A stretch of DNA of 64,000 nucleotides from Silvimonas soli (GCF_030035605.1 NZ_CP106736.1:1302001-1366000); one strand, 5' to 3'. Counted from the first letter of the stretch, positions 1-11,086 are shown. The notes: a model not told the origin generated them from the letters alone. Numbers and translations: made by a program.

Positions 1-1382
1 AGATAGACAATGCCGCCGCGCGCGTCCGCCATATGCACGGTTTCGATCAGAATGCGTTCTATCAAGCGCGGAAACTCGCGCTCATCGGCAAGCGCATCAC
101 CAATATCCCGAAACTGCGCAATGGTGAGTTTCATGCGGCGCATGGCATCGGCCAGTTCGTGGATTTCCCGCACCACCGAGTTCACAACCAGCGGCGAATC
201 AAAACGCATGGACTGGATATCGCGCGCCTGGGCAATCAACGCCTTGAGCGGGCGCGAAGCCAGCCGCGATACCCACATGGCAATCGGCACGGTAATCAGC
301 AGCAGCAGGACGGAAATGAGCGCGGTTTCTTTGCGCAACTCGCGGGCATCGGCCAGAAGTTCGCTTTCCGGCGCGACAACCGCCAGCAGCAAGTTGTCGC
401 CTTCCGGCATGGAAACGGGCGCCAGATAGCCGTACCAGGTTCCGTTATCCAGTTCAATCGGGCCGGTATTACCTTTGTAGCGTGCCGGGTCTGCCATCAT
501 GCTGGACATGGCCGGAATACCCATTTGCTGCACCCGCCCCAGCTTGACGCTGCCGCCCCGATCCGCCCGCACAAGCTTTCCGGTATCACGCCACGCCAGC
601 ACTTGTCCGGCCGGATCGAGCAAAGCCAGCTCGCTGTGCTCGGTGACGCGTTGCTGCGCCAGCATGCCACCCAAAGCGGCCAGCGTGACATCCACGCCAA
701 CAACCGAAGTCTTGTCTACGCTACGCCGCGAAAACGTCGTGCCAATTTCATGCGTGGTGAAAAACACATACGGCTGCGTGATCGCCCGCGCGCCTGCCGC
801 CAACGCTTTTTTGTACCAGTCACGCGTACGTGGGTCGTATTGATAGTCCGGCTTGGGGCGGCTCGCCAGGAGTTTCAGGTGGTCATCAAAATACAGAAAG
901 CGGCCATCCTGCTTGCCACCGTTGATTTCCATGCTTTGCACCAGAAAAGCGGTATCCGGTGGCGGATTGAACGTGCTGCGCAGATCGGCCTGCGTGGGCA
1001 GGCGGCGCAATAAAAAGAAGTCGCCATTGGCGTAGCCGGCATAGGCGGCAGTGATGGCAGGCTGATCACGCAAGGCCTGCACCAGATAAGCCAGGCTTTG
1101 CAAACGCTCTTGGAGTGACCGGGCGCGGGCGAGTTTTTCCCGCGCCAGCAAATCCACCGCCAGCCCGGTGCTGGCGTACAGACCCGACACCGTATCGCCA
1201 GTGCGCCCACCAATCTGGTTGAACAGCTCCTGCGAAGATGCCAATAACATGCGGCGACTCTGGCGGTCGTTGTACCAGTTATTGACCACTGCATAGGTCA
1301 CGATCAGCAGGATAAACAGCCAGGCAATATGAATATGCAGCGGATATCGCCTGCGCTCGCTGGTCCCATCGAAAATACCCAT
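1..1382 (-). CDS. Membrane sensor protein, dCache-HAMP type (3' part missing)
   Basis: An open frame runs from ATG at 1382 to the left edge, so only about the first 460 residues are present. Residues 19-36 form a membrane segment. A periplasmic region with the dCache-like signature YDPRTRDWYKKAL follows, then a second membrane segment (about residues 335-352) and a HAMP-like stretch containing SRPLKALIAQARDIQ. The last residues before the edge look like the start of a GAF-type domain. The protein probably senses a small extracellular ligand and passes the signal to a cytoplasmic output domain outside the window. That output (cyclase, HD-GYP or kinase) cannot be named. It is divergent from the aminotransferase gene. 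Confidence 0.75.
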   Translation of the reverse strand, partial: MGIFDGTSERRRYPLHIHIAWLFILLIVTYAVVNNWYNDRQSRRMLLASSQELFNQIGGRTGDTVSGLYASTGLAVDLLAREKLARARSLQERLQSLAYLVQALRDQPAITAAYAGYANGDFFLLRRLPTQADLRSTFNPPPDTAFLVQSMEINGGKQDGRFLYFDDHLKLLASRPKPDYQYDPRTRDWYKKALAAGARAITQPYVFFTTHEIGTTFSRRSVDKTSVVGVDVTLAALGGMLAQQRVTEHSELALLDPAGQVLAWRDTGKLVRADRGGSVKLGRVQQMGIPAMSSMMADPARYKGNTGPIELDNGTWYGYLAPVSMPEGDNLLLAVVAPESELLADARELRKETALISVLLLLITVPIAMWVSRLASRPLKALIAQARDIQSMRFDSPLVVNSVVREIHELADAMRRMKLTIAQFRDIGDALADEREFPRLIERILIETVHMADARGGIVY

Positions 1383-1587
1383 GCCGCCCGCCTTTAGCAG
1401 AAAGAAACGCGGCTACATGCACCGCTCTGTCTGAGCTTAGACGAGCAATGCTCAGGAACAAGCTTTTAGCCGGGCTGCGCCAAAAATTGAGATATGACGA
1501 CCTGGCCCGTCGATAGACTTGGGTGCAGTCATGACAGCAGGGTAAAATAGCTTTTTCCCGTCTCTTGAATCGCCAAAGGATTGCACC

Positions 1588-2781
1588 GTGCAGCTCTCGA
1601 ATCGTGTTCTTGCCATCAAGGAATCGCCGACCCTTGCCATCACCGCCAAAGCGGGCAAGCTCAAAGCAGAGGGCCGCGATGTGATTGCGCTGGCAGCTGG
1701 CGAACCAGACTTCGACACCCCGGATCACATCAAGGCAGCGGCGATTGAAGCTATTAACCGTGGCTTTACCAAATACACCCCGGTATCGGGCACGCCCGGG
1801 CTGAAGAAAGCCATTATTGATAAATTCAAACGCGATAACGGCGTGGATTACGCAGCCAACCAGATTCTGGTGTCGGTGGGTGGCAAGCAAAGTTTCTTCA
1901 ACTTGTGCCAGGCGTTTATCAACCCGGGCGATGAAGTGATCGTGCCCGCGCCGTACTGGGTGTCGTATCCGGATATCGTGCTGATTGCCGAAGGTAAACC
2001 GGTCATCGTGGCCTGCGGCATTGAACAGGGCTTCAAGCTGACGCCAGCGCAATTGCAAGCTGCAATTACCCCCAAGACCAAAATGCTGGTCTTGAACAGC
2101 CCGTCCAATCCGACCGGTGCGGTTTACTCGCTGGAAGAACTCAAGGCACTGGGCGAAGTGCTGAAACAACATCCGGACATCCTGATCGCCTCGGATGATA
2201 TGTATGAACACGTGATGCTGGGCACCACGCGCTTTTACAACATCCTCAATGCCTGCCCGGAACTGTATGAGCAGACCATTTTGCTCAATGGTGTTTCCAA
2301 AGCGTATTCGATGACGGGCTGGCGCATTGGTTACGCGGGCGGCCCGGCCAAGCTGATCAAGGCCATGGAAAACATCCAGTCACAATCGACTTCTAACCCG
2401 ACTTCGATCTCGCAAGTTGCGGCCGAAGCGGCGCTGGTGGGTAGCCAGGACTGCATCAAGCCAATGCTGGTGGCTTTCAACGAGCGCCATCAGTTTGTGG
2501 TGCAGCGCTTCAACAGCATCCGCGGCCTGAAGTGCCTGACCGCAGGTGGTGCGTTCTACGCCTTCGTCGATGCGCGCGAAGCCATCAAAACGCTGACTGC
2601 AGAAGGCAAGCTGGCCGAAGCCACCGATATGGCGCTGGGCGCGTACTTGCTGGAAACACAAGACGTCGCCGTCGTGCCAGGCTCGGCGTTTGGCGCAGAG
2701 GGTTATTTCCGGATCTCGTTTGCGACCAGCATGCAGAACCTGGAAAAAGCACTGGCGCGCATTGAAAAGGCACTGAGCTAA
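1588..2781 (+). CDS. Pyridoxal-phosphate aspartate-type aminotransferase (class I)
   Basis: This 397-residue fold-type I aminotransferase probably moves an amino group between aspartate (or another amino acid) and 2-oxoglutarate in the cytoplasm. The PLP lysine is K238 in NGVSKAYSMTGWRIGYA, the cofactor-contacting SPSNPTGAVY motif is near residue 175, and a C-terminal YFRISFA carries the carboxylate-binding arginine. The start is GTG at 1588, preceded by AAGGA at good spacing. It resembles the aspartate/prephenate aminotransferase subgroup more than enterobacterial AspC, so the exact substrate is uncertain. It is a single-gene unit ending in a shared terminator that faces the convergent hydroxylase gene. 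Confidence 0.9.
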   Translation: MQLSNRVLAIKESPTLAITAKAGKLKAEGRDVIALAAGEPDFDTPDHIKAAAIEAINRGFTKYTPVSGTPGLKKAIIDKFKRDNGVDYAANQILVSVGGKQSFFNLCQAFINPGDEVIVPAPYWVSYPDIVLIAEGKPVIVACGIEQGFKLTPAQLQAAITPKTKMLVLNSPSNPTGAVYSLEELKALGEVLKQHPDILIASDDMYEHVMLGTTRFYNILNACPELYEQTILLNGVSKAYSMTGWRIGYAGGPAKLIKAMENIQSQSTSNPTSISQVAAEAALVGSQDCIKPMLVAFNERHQFVVQRFNSIRGLKCLTAGGAFYAFVDAREAIKTLTAEGKLAEATDMALGAYLLETQDVAVVPGSAFGAEGYFRISFATSMQNLEKALARIEKALS

Positions 2782-2805
2782 GCCGCGACCAATCGTGTGG
2801 TGACC

Positions 2806-2841
2806 CAATAAAAAACGGAGCCAGGGCTCCGTTTTTTATTG
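2806..2841. terminator. Bidirectional intrinsic terminator
   Basis: A CGGAGCC/GGCTCCG stem is flanked by an A-run on the left and a T-run on the right. It can therefore end transcription both of the aminotransferase (plus) and of the convergent hydroxylase (minus). Confidence 0.9.
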
Positions 2842-2870
2842 CAGAAATCAGACCGTAATCGGCGGATTGC

Positions 2871-3782
2871 TTAGCCAAAGCGACGCTGGCGCATCCACTT
2901 GGTGACAATCCACTTCTCGCCTTTGAGCACCGGCAGCCCGCCATGCAGGGTCATTGGGTCAACCTGGCCGCTACTGTTGGTGTATTCAAAGTACACGGCA
3001 GCGCCTTTCTTTGGCCCCACGGTAAGACCCAGTTCCGGGAACACCGTGCTACCGCCATCTTCCACATCATTCAGATAAACAATCAACGTGGAAACACGCT
3101 GCCCGCCACGATCCAGATGCACGCGACTACCCGGATCGCTTTCGGGGAAGTAATCGAAATGCGGCTTGTATTCCCCGCCCACCTTGTAATTGAGAATCTG
3201 CAGGCCCTCGCCATTCTCGACCGGCCAGCTCATGACCTCGGAGATGCGCCGATCCAGGCGAGCGATAAATTCGTTTTCGTTCACATGAAAAAATGTACCA
3301 AAACTGGTGCGCTCTTCAATCACCGCATCCTGGCCGGTTTTCGGATCAACAATGGTGGAGCGCTTGAGCCGGGCTTGCGACAACTTCACCAGTTCATCGC
3401 ATTCTTCATGGCTGAATACGTTATCGAGCACGGCAATATAAGGTTTCTCCACGCGGCTGACGACCTGCACCACCCGGTCATTAGTCTGGATAAAGTTGCC
3501 CGGCTTGAAGCGTGGCGTTTCGTAGCGGTAACTGTTTGCAGCGATGCGCTCTTTGACACCGTTACTGGCCACTGCCGGTTGCGCTACCGGTTGTGCGGCA
3601 AGCACCGGAGACACGCCGCCCTTATGGGTGGTGGAGAAATGAAACACAATGGCATTGGCAAACATGGGGTCGAAGTTTTTTTCGACCATCACGTCAATCA
3701 GCGATTGTGCGGTACAGCCACGACCGAGGTTGTCGACGATCCACTTCTGCCAGTCTGGCGAAATATTGGTGATTTTTTCCAT
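2871..3782 (-). CDS. 2-oxoglutarate/Fe(II) oxygenase, prolyl 4-hydroxylase type
   Basis: The 303-residue protein ends in a P4Hc domain. The iron facial triad is H208 and D210 in KPHFDYF plus H280 in TLHGG, and K290 is placed to bind 2-oxoglutarate. The stretch VSTLIVYLNDVEDGGSTVFP is typical of the family. The N-terminal 90 residues look like a separate helical module. Family members hydroxylate proline or similar residues in peptides; the target here is unknown. The frame is open up to 3848, but ATG at 3782 with GAGG upstream gives the most natural N terminus. ATG at 3794 is an alternative, though its purine run lies too close. Confidence 0.85.
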   Translation of the reverse strand: MEKITNISPDWQKWIVDNLGRGCTAQSLIDVMVEKNFDPMFANAIVFHFSTTHKGGVSPVLAAQPVAQPAVASNGVKERIAANSYRYETPRFKPGNFIQTNDRVVQVVSRVEKPYIAVLDNVFSHEECDELVKLSQARLKRSTIVDPKTGQDAVIEERTSFGTFFHVNENEFIARLDRRISEVMSWPVENGEGLQILNYKVGGEYKPHFDYFPESDPGSRVHLDRGGQRVSTLIVYLNDVEDGGSTVFPELGLTVGPKKGAAVYFEYTNSSGQVDPMTLHGGLPVLKGEKWIVTKWMRQRRFG

Positions 3783-4035
3783 TCGACTGCTCATCCTCGT
3801 TTTTTGTGAGTACGTTTTTGAGTACGTATGTCTGGTTATTTTTGACATTTTTAACCGTTGCCGCGCGCCGTGTCATCCGTACCGTGACCACAAGCACAAC
3901 AGGCGCAACAGTCCACCCGCTCCACGGTAGGTGATCCCGGCAAAAAACTGCCATCTGTAAGCGTGCAAGAGCTTGTCGCGCGGCTGTGTTAAAATTTCGC
4001 GCTTCGATTCAACTGCTTGGCTAGCCATCACCGAT

Positions 4036-5406
4036 ATGGATCTCTCTGCACTGACCGCGCTTTCCCCCCTCGACGGCCGTTACGAAAAGCAATTGGCCGA
4101 TCTGCGTCCGTTTTTCAGCGAATACGCACTCATCAAACACCGCGTCACTGTTGAGATCGCGTGGCTTAAGGCACTGGCAGCTGAACCCGCCATTACCGAG
4201 ATCGCGCCGTTCTCGCCCGCGACCATTGCCGAGCTTGATCAGGCGGTAGCGCAGTTCTCGATTGAGCACGCGATGGAAGTCAAAACCATCGAGCGCACCA
4301 CCAATCACGATGTGAAAGCCGTTGAATACTGGATGAAAGAACGTTTGTCCGGTAATCACGAAGTGTCTGCCGCAAACGAGTTCATTCACTTTGCGTGTAC
4401 TTCGGAAGACATCAACAATCTGTCGCACGGCCTGATGCTCAAAGCTGCGCGTGATTCGGTCACGCTGCCCAAGCTGCGTGAAATCACCGCCAAACTCAAA
4501 GATCTGGCGCATGAACTGGCCGATGCCGCCATGATGAGCCGCACCCACGGTCAACCGGCGACGCCGACCACCATGGGTAAAGAAATGGCCAACGTGGCCT
4601 ACCGCCTGGAACGCCAGCTGGCACGCCTGGAAAAAGTGGAAGTGCTGGGCAAGATTAACGGTGCGGTGGGCAACTACAACGCACACTTGTCGGCCTATCC
4701 GGAAATCGACTGGGAACAATTCTGCCGCAGCTTCGTCGAAAGCCTGGGTTTGACATTCAACCCGTACACAATCCAGATTGAACCGCACGACTACATGAGT
4801 GAGTTGTACGACACCGTATCGCGCATCAACACGATTCTGATCGACTTGAATCGCGACATCTGGGGTTACATCTCGCTGGGCTTCTTCAAGCAGCGCGTAA
4901 ACAAGAATGAAGTTGGCAGTTCGACCATGCCGCACAAGGTTAACCCGATCGACTTCGAAAACGCCGAAGGCAATCTGGGTCTGGCCAATGCGATGTTGAC
5001 GCACCTGTCGCAAAAATTGCCAATCTCGCGCTGGCAACGTGACCTGACCGATTCCACCGTGTTGCGTAATATGGGCGTCGGTCTGGGTTATGCACAATTG
5101 GGTTATGCGTCATGCCTGAAGGGTTTGAACAAGCTGCTGGCGGATCGCCAGGCGATGCTGGACGACCTGAATGACAACTGGGAAGTACTGGCCGAGCCAA
5201 TCCAGACCGTCATGCGGCGTTATGGCGTGCCTAATCCGTACGAGCAGTTGAAAGAACTGACACGCGGCAAGAGTGGCATTACCAAGGAAGCGCTGGCCGT
5301 GTTTATCGATGGTCTGGCTATTCCAGACAGCGAAAAGACACGACTGAAGGCGCTGACGCCATGGACGTACATCGGTACAGCCGTTGAGCTGGCCAACCGG
5401 ATCTGA
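4036..5406 (+). CDS. purB: Adenylosuccinate lyase
   Basis: PurB cleaves succinyl-AICAR and adenylosuccinate, releasing fumarate, in two steps of purine synthesis. The 456-residue product matches the length of enterobacterial PurB. It carries the fumarase/aspartase signature GSSTMPHKVNPIDFENAEGN around residue 295, MSRTHGQPATPTTMGKE (catalytic-histidine region) and FIHFACTSEDINN. The start ATG at 4036 (MDLSALTALSPLDGRY) agrees with the family. The frame extends upstream to 3973, but those residues are atypical. It is a single gene with no obvious partner. Confidence 0.97.
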   Translation: MDLSALTALSPLDGRYEKQLADLRPFFSEYALIKHRVTVEIAWLKALAAEPAITEIAPFSPATIAELDQAVAQFSIEHAMEVKTIERTTNHDVKAVEYWMKERLSGNHEVSAANEFIHFACTSEDINNLSHGLMLKAARDSVTLPKLREITAKLKDLAHELADAAMMSRTHGQPATPTTMGKEMANVAYRLERQLARLEKVEVLGKINGAVGNYNAHLSAYPEIDWEQFCRSFVESLGLTFNPYTIQIEPHDYMSELYDTVSRINTILIDLNRDIWGYISLGFFKQRVNKNEVGSSTMPHKVNPIDFENAEGNLGLANAMLTHLSQKLPISRWQRDLTDSTVLRNMGVGLGYAQLGYASCLKGLNKLLADRQAMLDDLNDNWEVLAEPIQTVMRRYGVPNPYEQLKELTRGKSGITKEALAVFIDGLAIPDSEKTRLKALTPWTYIGTAVELANRI

Positions 5407-5528
5407 TCTCGCGCTTCGTTAAAGAAGCCAGGATGACCTGGTAGCAGTAATTAAATTAGTAGTTGTCTCGCAAAGCCGGCGGCCCAAGAGCCGCCGGCAT
5501 GATATTGAATCAAGGGGAGATTTACCCG

Positions 5529-7025
5529 GTGAAACGCAAAGTACTGGTTGGCGGCACGCTTGCCGTTGTGCTGCTGGGCGCGGCTTATGTCGGCAGCTCG
5601 TGGATGGCCGGACGCTCGGTGCAAGACACCCTCGAAAAGCAGAACCAGTGGCTTTCCAGCCTGCCGTACTTCATCGTCAAAAACCGCGAATATCATCGCG
5701 GCTGGTTCTCTTCCACTGAAAAAACCACACTGCAAATCAATCCGCAGTTGTATCGCTTTTTCCTGGAAAAGGAAGGCGAACCGCTGCCGACCTTTGAAGT
5801 GACCTACACCCAGAATATCCAGCACGGCCCGCTGCCGCTGCTAAGCCACTTCAATCCGCATCCATACAAGGCAGTGGTTACTACGGATTTCCAGTTCTCT
5901 CCGGAAACCCAGAAAACACTGTCGCGCTTCTTTGGCACGCAAAAACCGATCAGCATTGAAAACCGCATCAGCTTCAACGACGATGGCCTGATGACGATCA
6001 AGGTGCCATCGTTTGACTATGAAGAAGCGATTTCCGGCGTCAAAGCCAAATGGCAAGGCTTGAACGCCACGCTGGATTACGGCGGCGATTTCAATCGCGT
6101 CAAACTGATCGCCACCGCCCCCGGCCTGAGCGGCGAAGCCAAGGGCAAAGGTCAGTTTATGGCCACCGACATGACCTTCGAGTCCGATCATGTGCGCGGC
6201 AAAACCGGCCTGATGATTGGTACCTCGTCCGCCAAAATTGCGGACTTCACGCTGGATATGCCAGGCGACAACCCGTTCAAGCTGGGATTACACAACCTGA
6301 GCTATGACGGCAAGCTGGCCGAAAATGGCGAATTGATCGACGGCAGCGCTCACTTCATGCTGGAAAAGCTGGTCCTGAACGATCAGCCTTATGGCCCGGC
6401 CGAATTGCTGGCTGAAGCCAACCACTTGCACGGCCCGACGCTGGCCAAGCTGGGCGACGAATTCAACCGTCTGCAAAAACAGCAATTGACCCGCGAGCAG
6501 CTGTCGAGCGAGTTGATGAAGCTGGCTAAAGCCGAAGGCATGCCACTGCTGACGCATGACCCGCGCCTGGCCATTCGCAAGCTGGATATCAAACTGCCTG
6601 ATAGCAGCATTCATTTCAGCGGCGAAGTGGGCCTGCAAGGCTTCAAGCCAGAAGACCTGGATCAGCCGGCGGTGTTCATGCGCAAGCTGGTGGCGAAGGC
6701 GGATTTCAATGTGCCACGTAAAGTCATTTCGACTGTCGTGACCTGGCAAGCGCGCAATATGTTTGGCAACGCCGATAACGGCGTGTCACAAGCGGATCTG
6801 GACTACCTGGCCGGCCAGTTTGTTGAAGGCCAGCTGGACCGCATGTCCGAACAAAAGCTGATCCGCGTCGATGGCGACACCATTTCCGCAACCGCATCGC
6901 TGGAAGGTGGCAAGTTCATCCTGAATGGCGCAAACGTGCCGCTGCCGTGGGAACAGGTGCAACACGCTGTGGCTGGTGCCGCTACCGAAGCTGAAAAACC
7001 GGCGAAGGTTGAGGCATCGAAGTAA
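5529..7025 (+). CDS. DUF945 (YdgA-like) protein
   Basis: This 498-residue protein is of the YdgA/DUF945 family, whose function is poorly defined. It has a single N-terminal membrane anchor (VLVGGTLAVVLLGAAYVGSSWMAG) followed by a long extracytoplasmic beta-rich region. The early motif YHRGWFSSTEKTTL is characteristic of the family. The start is GTG at 5529 with GGGGAG at correct spacing. The frame is open 66 bases further upstream, but that stretch lacks a ribosome binding site. It stands alone between purB and a terminator, and no partner can be inferred. Confidence 0.85.
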   Translation: MKRKVLVGGTLAVVLLGAAYVGSSWMAGRSVQDTLEKQNQWLSSLPYFIVKNREYHRGWFSSTEKTTLQINPQLYRFFLEKEGEPLPTFEVTYTQNIQHGPLPLLSHFNPHPYKAVVTTDFQFSPETQKTLSRFFGTQKPISIENRISFNDDGLMTIKVPSFDYEEAISGVKAKWQGLNATLDYGGDFNRVKLIATAPGLSGEAKGKGQFMATDMTFESDHVRGKTGLMIGTSSAKIADFTLDMPGDNPFKLGLHNLSYDGKLAENGELIDGSAHFMLEKLVLNDQPYGPAELLAEANHLHGPTLAKLGDEFNRLQKQQLTREQLSSELMKLAKAEGMPLLTHDPRLAIRKLDIKLPDSSIHFSGEVGLQGFKPEDLDQPAVFMRKLVAKADFNVPRKVISTVVTWQARNMFGNADNGVSQADLDYLAGQFVEGQLDRMSEQKLIRVDGDTISATASLEGGKFILNGANVPLPWEQVQHAVAGAATEAEKPAKVEASK

Positions 7026-7051
7026 CCTGGCTTTGTAACAAGCATGCAAAC

Positions 7052-7083
7052 AAAAAGGGCGATTCACTCGCCCCTTTTATTTT
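7052..7083. terminator. Intrinsic terminator between DUF945 gene and mnmA
   Basis: A GGGCGA/TCGCCC stem lies between an A-run and a TTTTATTTT run. It can serve the plus-strand DUF945 gene and, less strongly, the convergent mnmA. Confidence 0.8.
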
Positions 7084-7112
7084 GTCTGACTCACACGCGC
7101 CAGCACCGTCTG

Positions 7113-8171
7113 TTACTGGATAATCCCGCCGCCCAGACAAACCTCGCCGTCATACAGCACCATGGATTGCCCCGGCGTCATCGCCCATTGTGGCTCGTCG
7201 AATATCAACTTCACGCCGCCATCCACGTGTTCCAGCGTGCACGCGGCATCCTGCTGGCGATAACGGGTCTTGGCGGTATAACGGCCAGGCATAGGTTCTT
7301 CACCCAGAATCCACGAGCAATCCAGTGCTAACAGGTCATGTTTGAGCAACAAGGGATGATCGTGACCTTGCACCACAATCAGCTCGTTCTTTTCCATGTC
7401 CTTGCCCGCCACAAACCACGGCAAACCTTCACCGCCGATACCCAGACCCTGGCGTTGGCCAATGGTGTAGTACATCAGGCCCATATGTTCGCCAACCACG
7501 CGCCCTTCCGGCGTTTTCATGGCACCGGGCACTTTAGGTAGATAGCGGTTCAGGAACTCGCGAAATGGCCGTTCGCCAATAAAACAGATGCCGGTGCTGT
7601 CTTTCTTGCGGGCGTTCGGCAGCGCGATCTGTTCTGCAATCTCGCGCACCTCAGACTTTTGCATGCCGCCCAAAGGAAACACCGCGTGGCTTACCTGCTG
7701 CTGGCTCAAGCGGTATAAAAAGTAGGTCTGGTCTTTGGATTGATCCGCCGCACGCAACAACTCGGTCCGGCCATCGGCACGCACGCGGTTGGCCGCGTAG
7801 TGGCCAGTAGCCATCTTCACGCCGCCCAGTTTGATAGCGTAATCCAGAAAGCATTTGAACTTGATTTCGCTATTGCACAGGATGTCCGGATTCGGCGTGC
7901 GCCCGGCCGAGTATTCAGCCAGGAAATAACTGAACACGCGATCTTTGTATTCTTTGGCGAAGTTCACCAGTTCGATATCGATATCCAGCAGGTCGGCCAC
8001 AGAAATGGCATCCATGCTGTCTTCCTTGATCGAACAGTATTCGTCGTCGTTGTCGTCTTCCCAGTTCTGCATGAACACGCCGACAACGTCGTAGCCTTGG
8101 TCTTTGAGCAGGTGCGCGGTGACGGATGAATCCACGCCACCCGACAAACCCACCACAATCTTGTCATTCAT
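7113..8171 (-). CDS. mnmA: tRNA-specific 2-thiouridylase
   Basis: MnmA puts the 2-thio group on wobble uridine 34 of Lys, Glu and Gln tRNAs, using ATP and sulfur relayed from TusE. The 352-residue product has the PP-loop GLSGGVDSS at residues 8-16. The two catalytic cysteines are C99 (NPDILCN) and C196 (GICFIGE). The length is normal for the family. It lies 6 bases after the upstream Nudix gene, so the two are almost certainly cotranscribed. Confidence 0.97.
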   Translation of the reverse strand: MNDKIVVGLSGGVDSSVTAHLLKDQGYDVVGVFMQNWEDDNDDEYCSIKEDSMDAISVADLLDIDIELVNFAKEYKDRVFSYFLAEYSAGRTPNPDILCNSEIKFKCFLDYAIKLGGVKMATGHYAANRVRADGRTELLRAADQSKDQTYFLYRLSQQQVSHAVFPLGGMQKSEVREIAEQIALPNARKKDSTGICFIGERPFREFLNRYLPKVPGAMKTPEGRVVGEHMGLMYYTIGQRQGLGIGGEGLPWFVAGKDMEKNELIVVQGHDHPLLLKHDLLALDCSWILGEEPMPGRYTAKTRYRQQDAACTLEHVDGGVKLIFDEPQWAMTPGQSMVLYDGEVCLGGGIIQ

Positions 8172-8177
8172 TCGTTA

Positions 8178-8630
8178 TTACTTCCGGTCAAAGTCTTGCA
8201 GGATTTCCAGCGGATAACGGCGACCAGCAAGGTAATCGTCGATGCACGGCATCAGCAAGGGGCTGCGGTGCTGTTCACTACGTGCGGCCAATTCGTCCCG
8301 AGTCAACCACAGGGCGCGTTCAATATCCGGGTCAAGCGCGAGACCGGCATCAAAACCGGTCAACTTTCCGGCAAAAGCAAAGCGCAGAAAGGTCCGTTGT
8401 TCATCCCCGGACGGCGACCATTGGTAGATGCCCATCAACGCCTCGGGCACAAAATGGTGTGCGGTTTCTTCCAGTGTTTCCCGGATCACCGCAGCAATCA
8501 GCGATTCACCAAATTCGAGATGTCCGCCTGGCTGGTTAAGCGTGAGTTGGCCATTGATGATCTCTTCAACCATCAGAAAACGCCCGTCGCGCTCGACCAC
8601 CGCCGCAACCACCGCATTGGGTTTGAACAT
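8178..8630 (-). CDS. Nudix hydrolase, NudJ-like
   Basis: The 150-residue protein has a Nudix box GHLEFGESLIAAVIRETLEETAHHF that fits GX5EX7REUXEE, with alanine where glycine is usual near the end. The N terminus MFKPNAVVAAVVERDGRFLMVEE and the motif LNQPGGHLE closely resemble NudJ, a thiamine-pyrophosphate/nucleotide phosphatase. ATG at 8630 is chosen because it matches the family; a TTG at 8651 is in frame but unlikely. It is the first gene of a two-gene unit with mnmA, a pairing seen in many betaproteobacteria. The substrate is inferred from resemblance only. Confidence 0.88.
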   Translation of the reverse strand: MFKPNAVVAAVVERDGRFLMVEEIINGQLTLNQPGGHLEFGESLIAAVIRETLEETAHHFVPEALMGIYQWSPSGDEQRTFLRFAFAGKLTGFDAGLALDPDIERALWLTRDELAARSEQHRSPLLMPCIDDYLAGRRYPLEILQDFDRK

Positions 8631-9107
8631 GCTGCAACACACTGAAATCAAAAGCGGATTTTACCGTAATGCGCCGATCCCGTCAGGCGACATGCTGACA
8701 ATGGTTTAGGCGTATGCGCATAAAGCGCCAGGTAAATGGCAGCGCACCGGGCGACGGAGGGCATGAAATCTCGCCGTCTGGCGGAATATGCCGGATCGCC
8801 ACAGGCCATTGTTCTGATCTGGCAGCGATGTGTGACTCCACCGCCAATGCTGAAAAAATCCAGTCCGCAGGCTTGCGCCATCTATTGAAAGGCCGGATTT
8901 ATTGGTGATTCCCAACTTGCCCTGAATATTGATCAGCCATTTCCAGCCACGACTGATTCAAAAATAATTACATTGAATGAACGGCAATTGATGACGTTAT
9001 TTACAGCAAATTTAATCGAAAATAATTTACGGAAAGAACCTGGAAAGAAAGCTTTGAAACCAGTTCAAATCGGCATCCACTCAAACGCAATGATTCAGGT
9101 TTTCTTA
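8631..9107. other. Noncoding stretch between Nudix gene and rluE
   Basis: About 480 bases without a convincing gene. Its right part (8930-9107), downstream of rluE, is markedly A+T-rich. Short open frames on both strands lack ribosome binding sites and recognisable sequence. The left end must hold the nudix-mnmA promoter, but no clear consensus is visible. Confidence 0.5.
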
Positions 9108-9656
9108 TCAACGCTGGATATCAATTTCTTTCCACTGCCCCGATTGCAATCCATCCAGCGTGTATTGGCCAATTGCGTAGCGAATCAACCTTAATGTCGG
9201 AAAACCGACTTTAGCCGTCATCCGCCGCACCTGGCGATTTTTGCCTTCGCGGATGATGATTTCCAGCCAGCTAACGGGTATCTGTTTGCGCTCGCGAATC
9301 GGCGGAACGCGCGGCCACAAACCAGGTGGCTCGGGCATGAGGCGCACACTGGCCGGTTGCGTTACAAAATCCCCCAGATCAACGCCATGGCGCAGTGGCG
9401 CCAGCGCGGCGTCATCGGGCGCCCCTTCTACTTGCACCCAATAGGTTTTGGGCAATTTATGACGCGGATCGGCAATTTTATGCTGCAGAGCACCATCATC
9501 CGTTAAAAGCAGCAGCCCTTCTGAATCTGTATCCAGACGGCCAGCGGCATAAACGCCTTTCACCGAAACATAATCGGCCAGACATTGATGCGGCGGGCTG
9601 GGCGAAAACTGGCAGATCACGCCATGCGGTTTATTGAAAAGAATGACTTTGTTCAT
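9108..9656 (-). CDS. rluE: 23S rRNA pseudouridine synthase, RluE type
   Basis: This RsuA-family enzyme of 182 residues isomerises a uridine in 23S rRNA (position 2457 in E. coli for RluE). The catalytic aspartate is D42 in AAGRLDTDSEGLLLLT. The start KVILFNKPHGVICQFS and the C-terminal REGKNRQVRRMTAKVGFPTLRLIR are typical. As in RluE there is no N-terminal S4 domain. It is monocistronic and divergent from icd across a short spacer. Confidence 0.93.
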   Translation of the reverse strand: MNKVILFNKPHGVICQFSPSPPHQCLADYVSVKGVYAAGRLDTDSEGLLLLTDDGALQHKIADPRHKLPKTYWVQVEGAPDDAALAPLRHGVDLGDFVTQPASVRLMPEPPGLWPRVPPIRERKQIPVSWLEIIIREGKNRQVRRMTAKVGFPTLRLIRYAIGQYTLDGLQSGQWKEIDIQR

Positions 9657-9794
9657 GCCGCTATTCTAACCTTCTGCCGGACCAGACAGCGTAACCGCAG
9701 ATGCCCGCTTGGCTTTCGCCCGCGTTCACGCGATAATCGCGGCTTGTCTGGCGCCGATACGGCGTTGTCCTAATCTCTGCATGGGAAGTACCTA

Positions 9795-11018
<1,224 letters not shown>

Positions 11019-11056
11019 TGGTGTTGGATCGCGCAAGCGGTCAGCCAGCATGGCAC

Positions 11057-11086
11057 AGAAAAGCCCCACCGCGGTGGGGCTTTTTC
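11057..11086 (+). terminator. Intrinsic terminator of icd
   Basis: The self-complementary stem AGCCCCACCGCGGTGGGGCT is followed by a run of five T. Confidence 0.9.

Noticed and set aside
4021..5097. 358-codon open frame antisense to purB
   Set aside because: It lies wholly inside a clear purB gene, has no family resemblance, and its composition mirrors the codon bias of the opposite strand.
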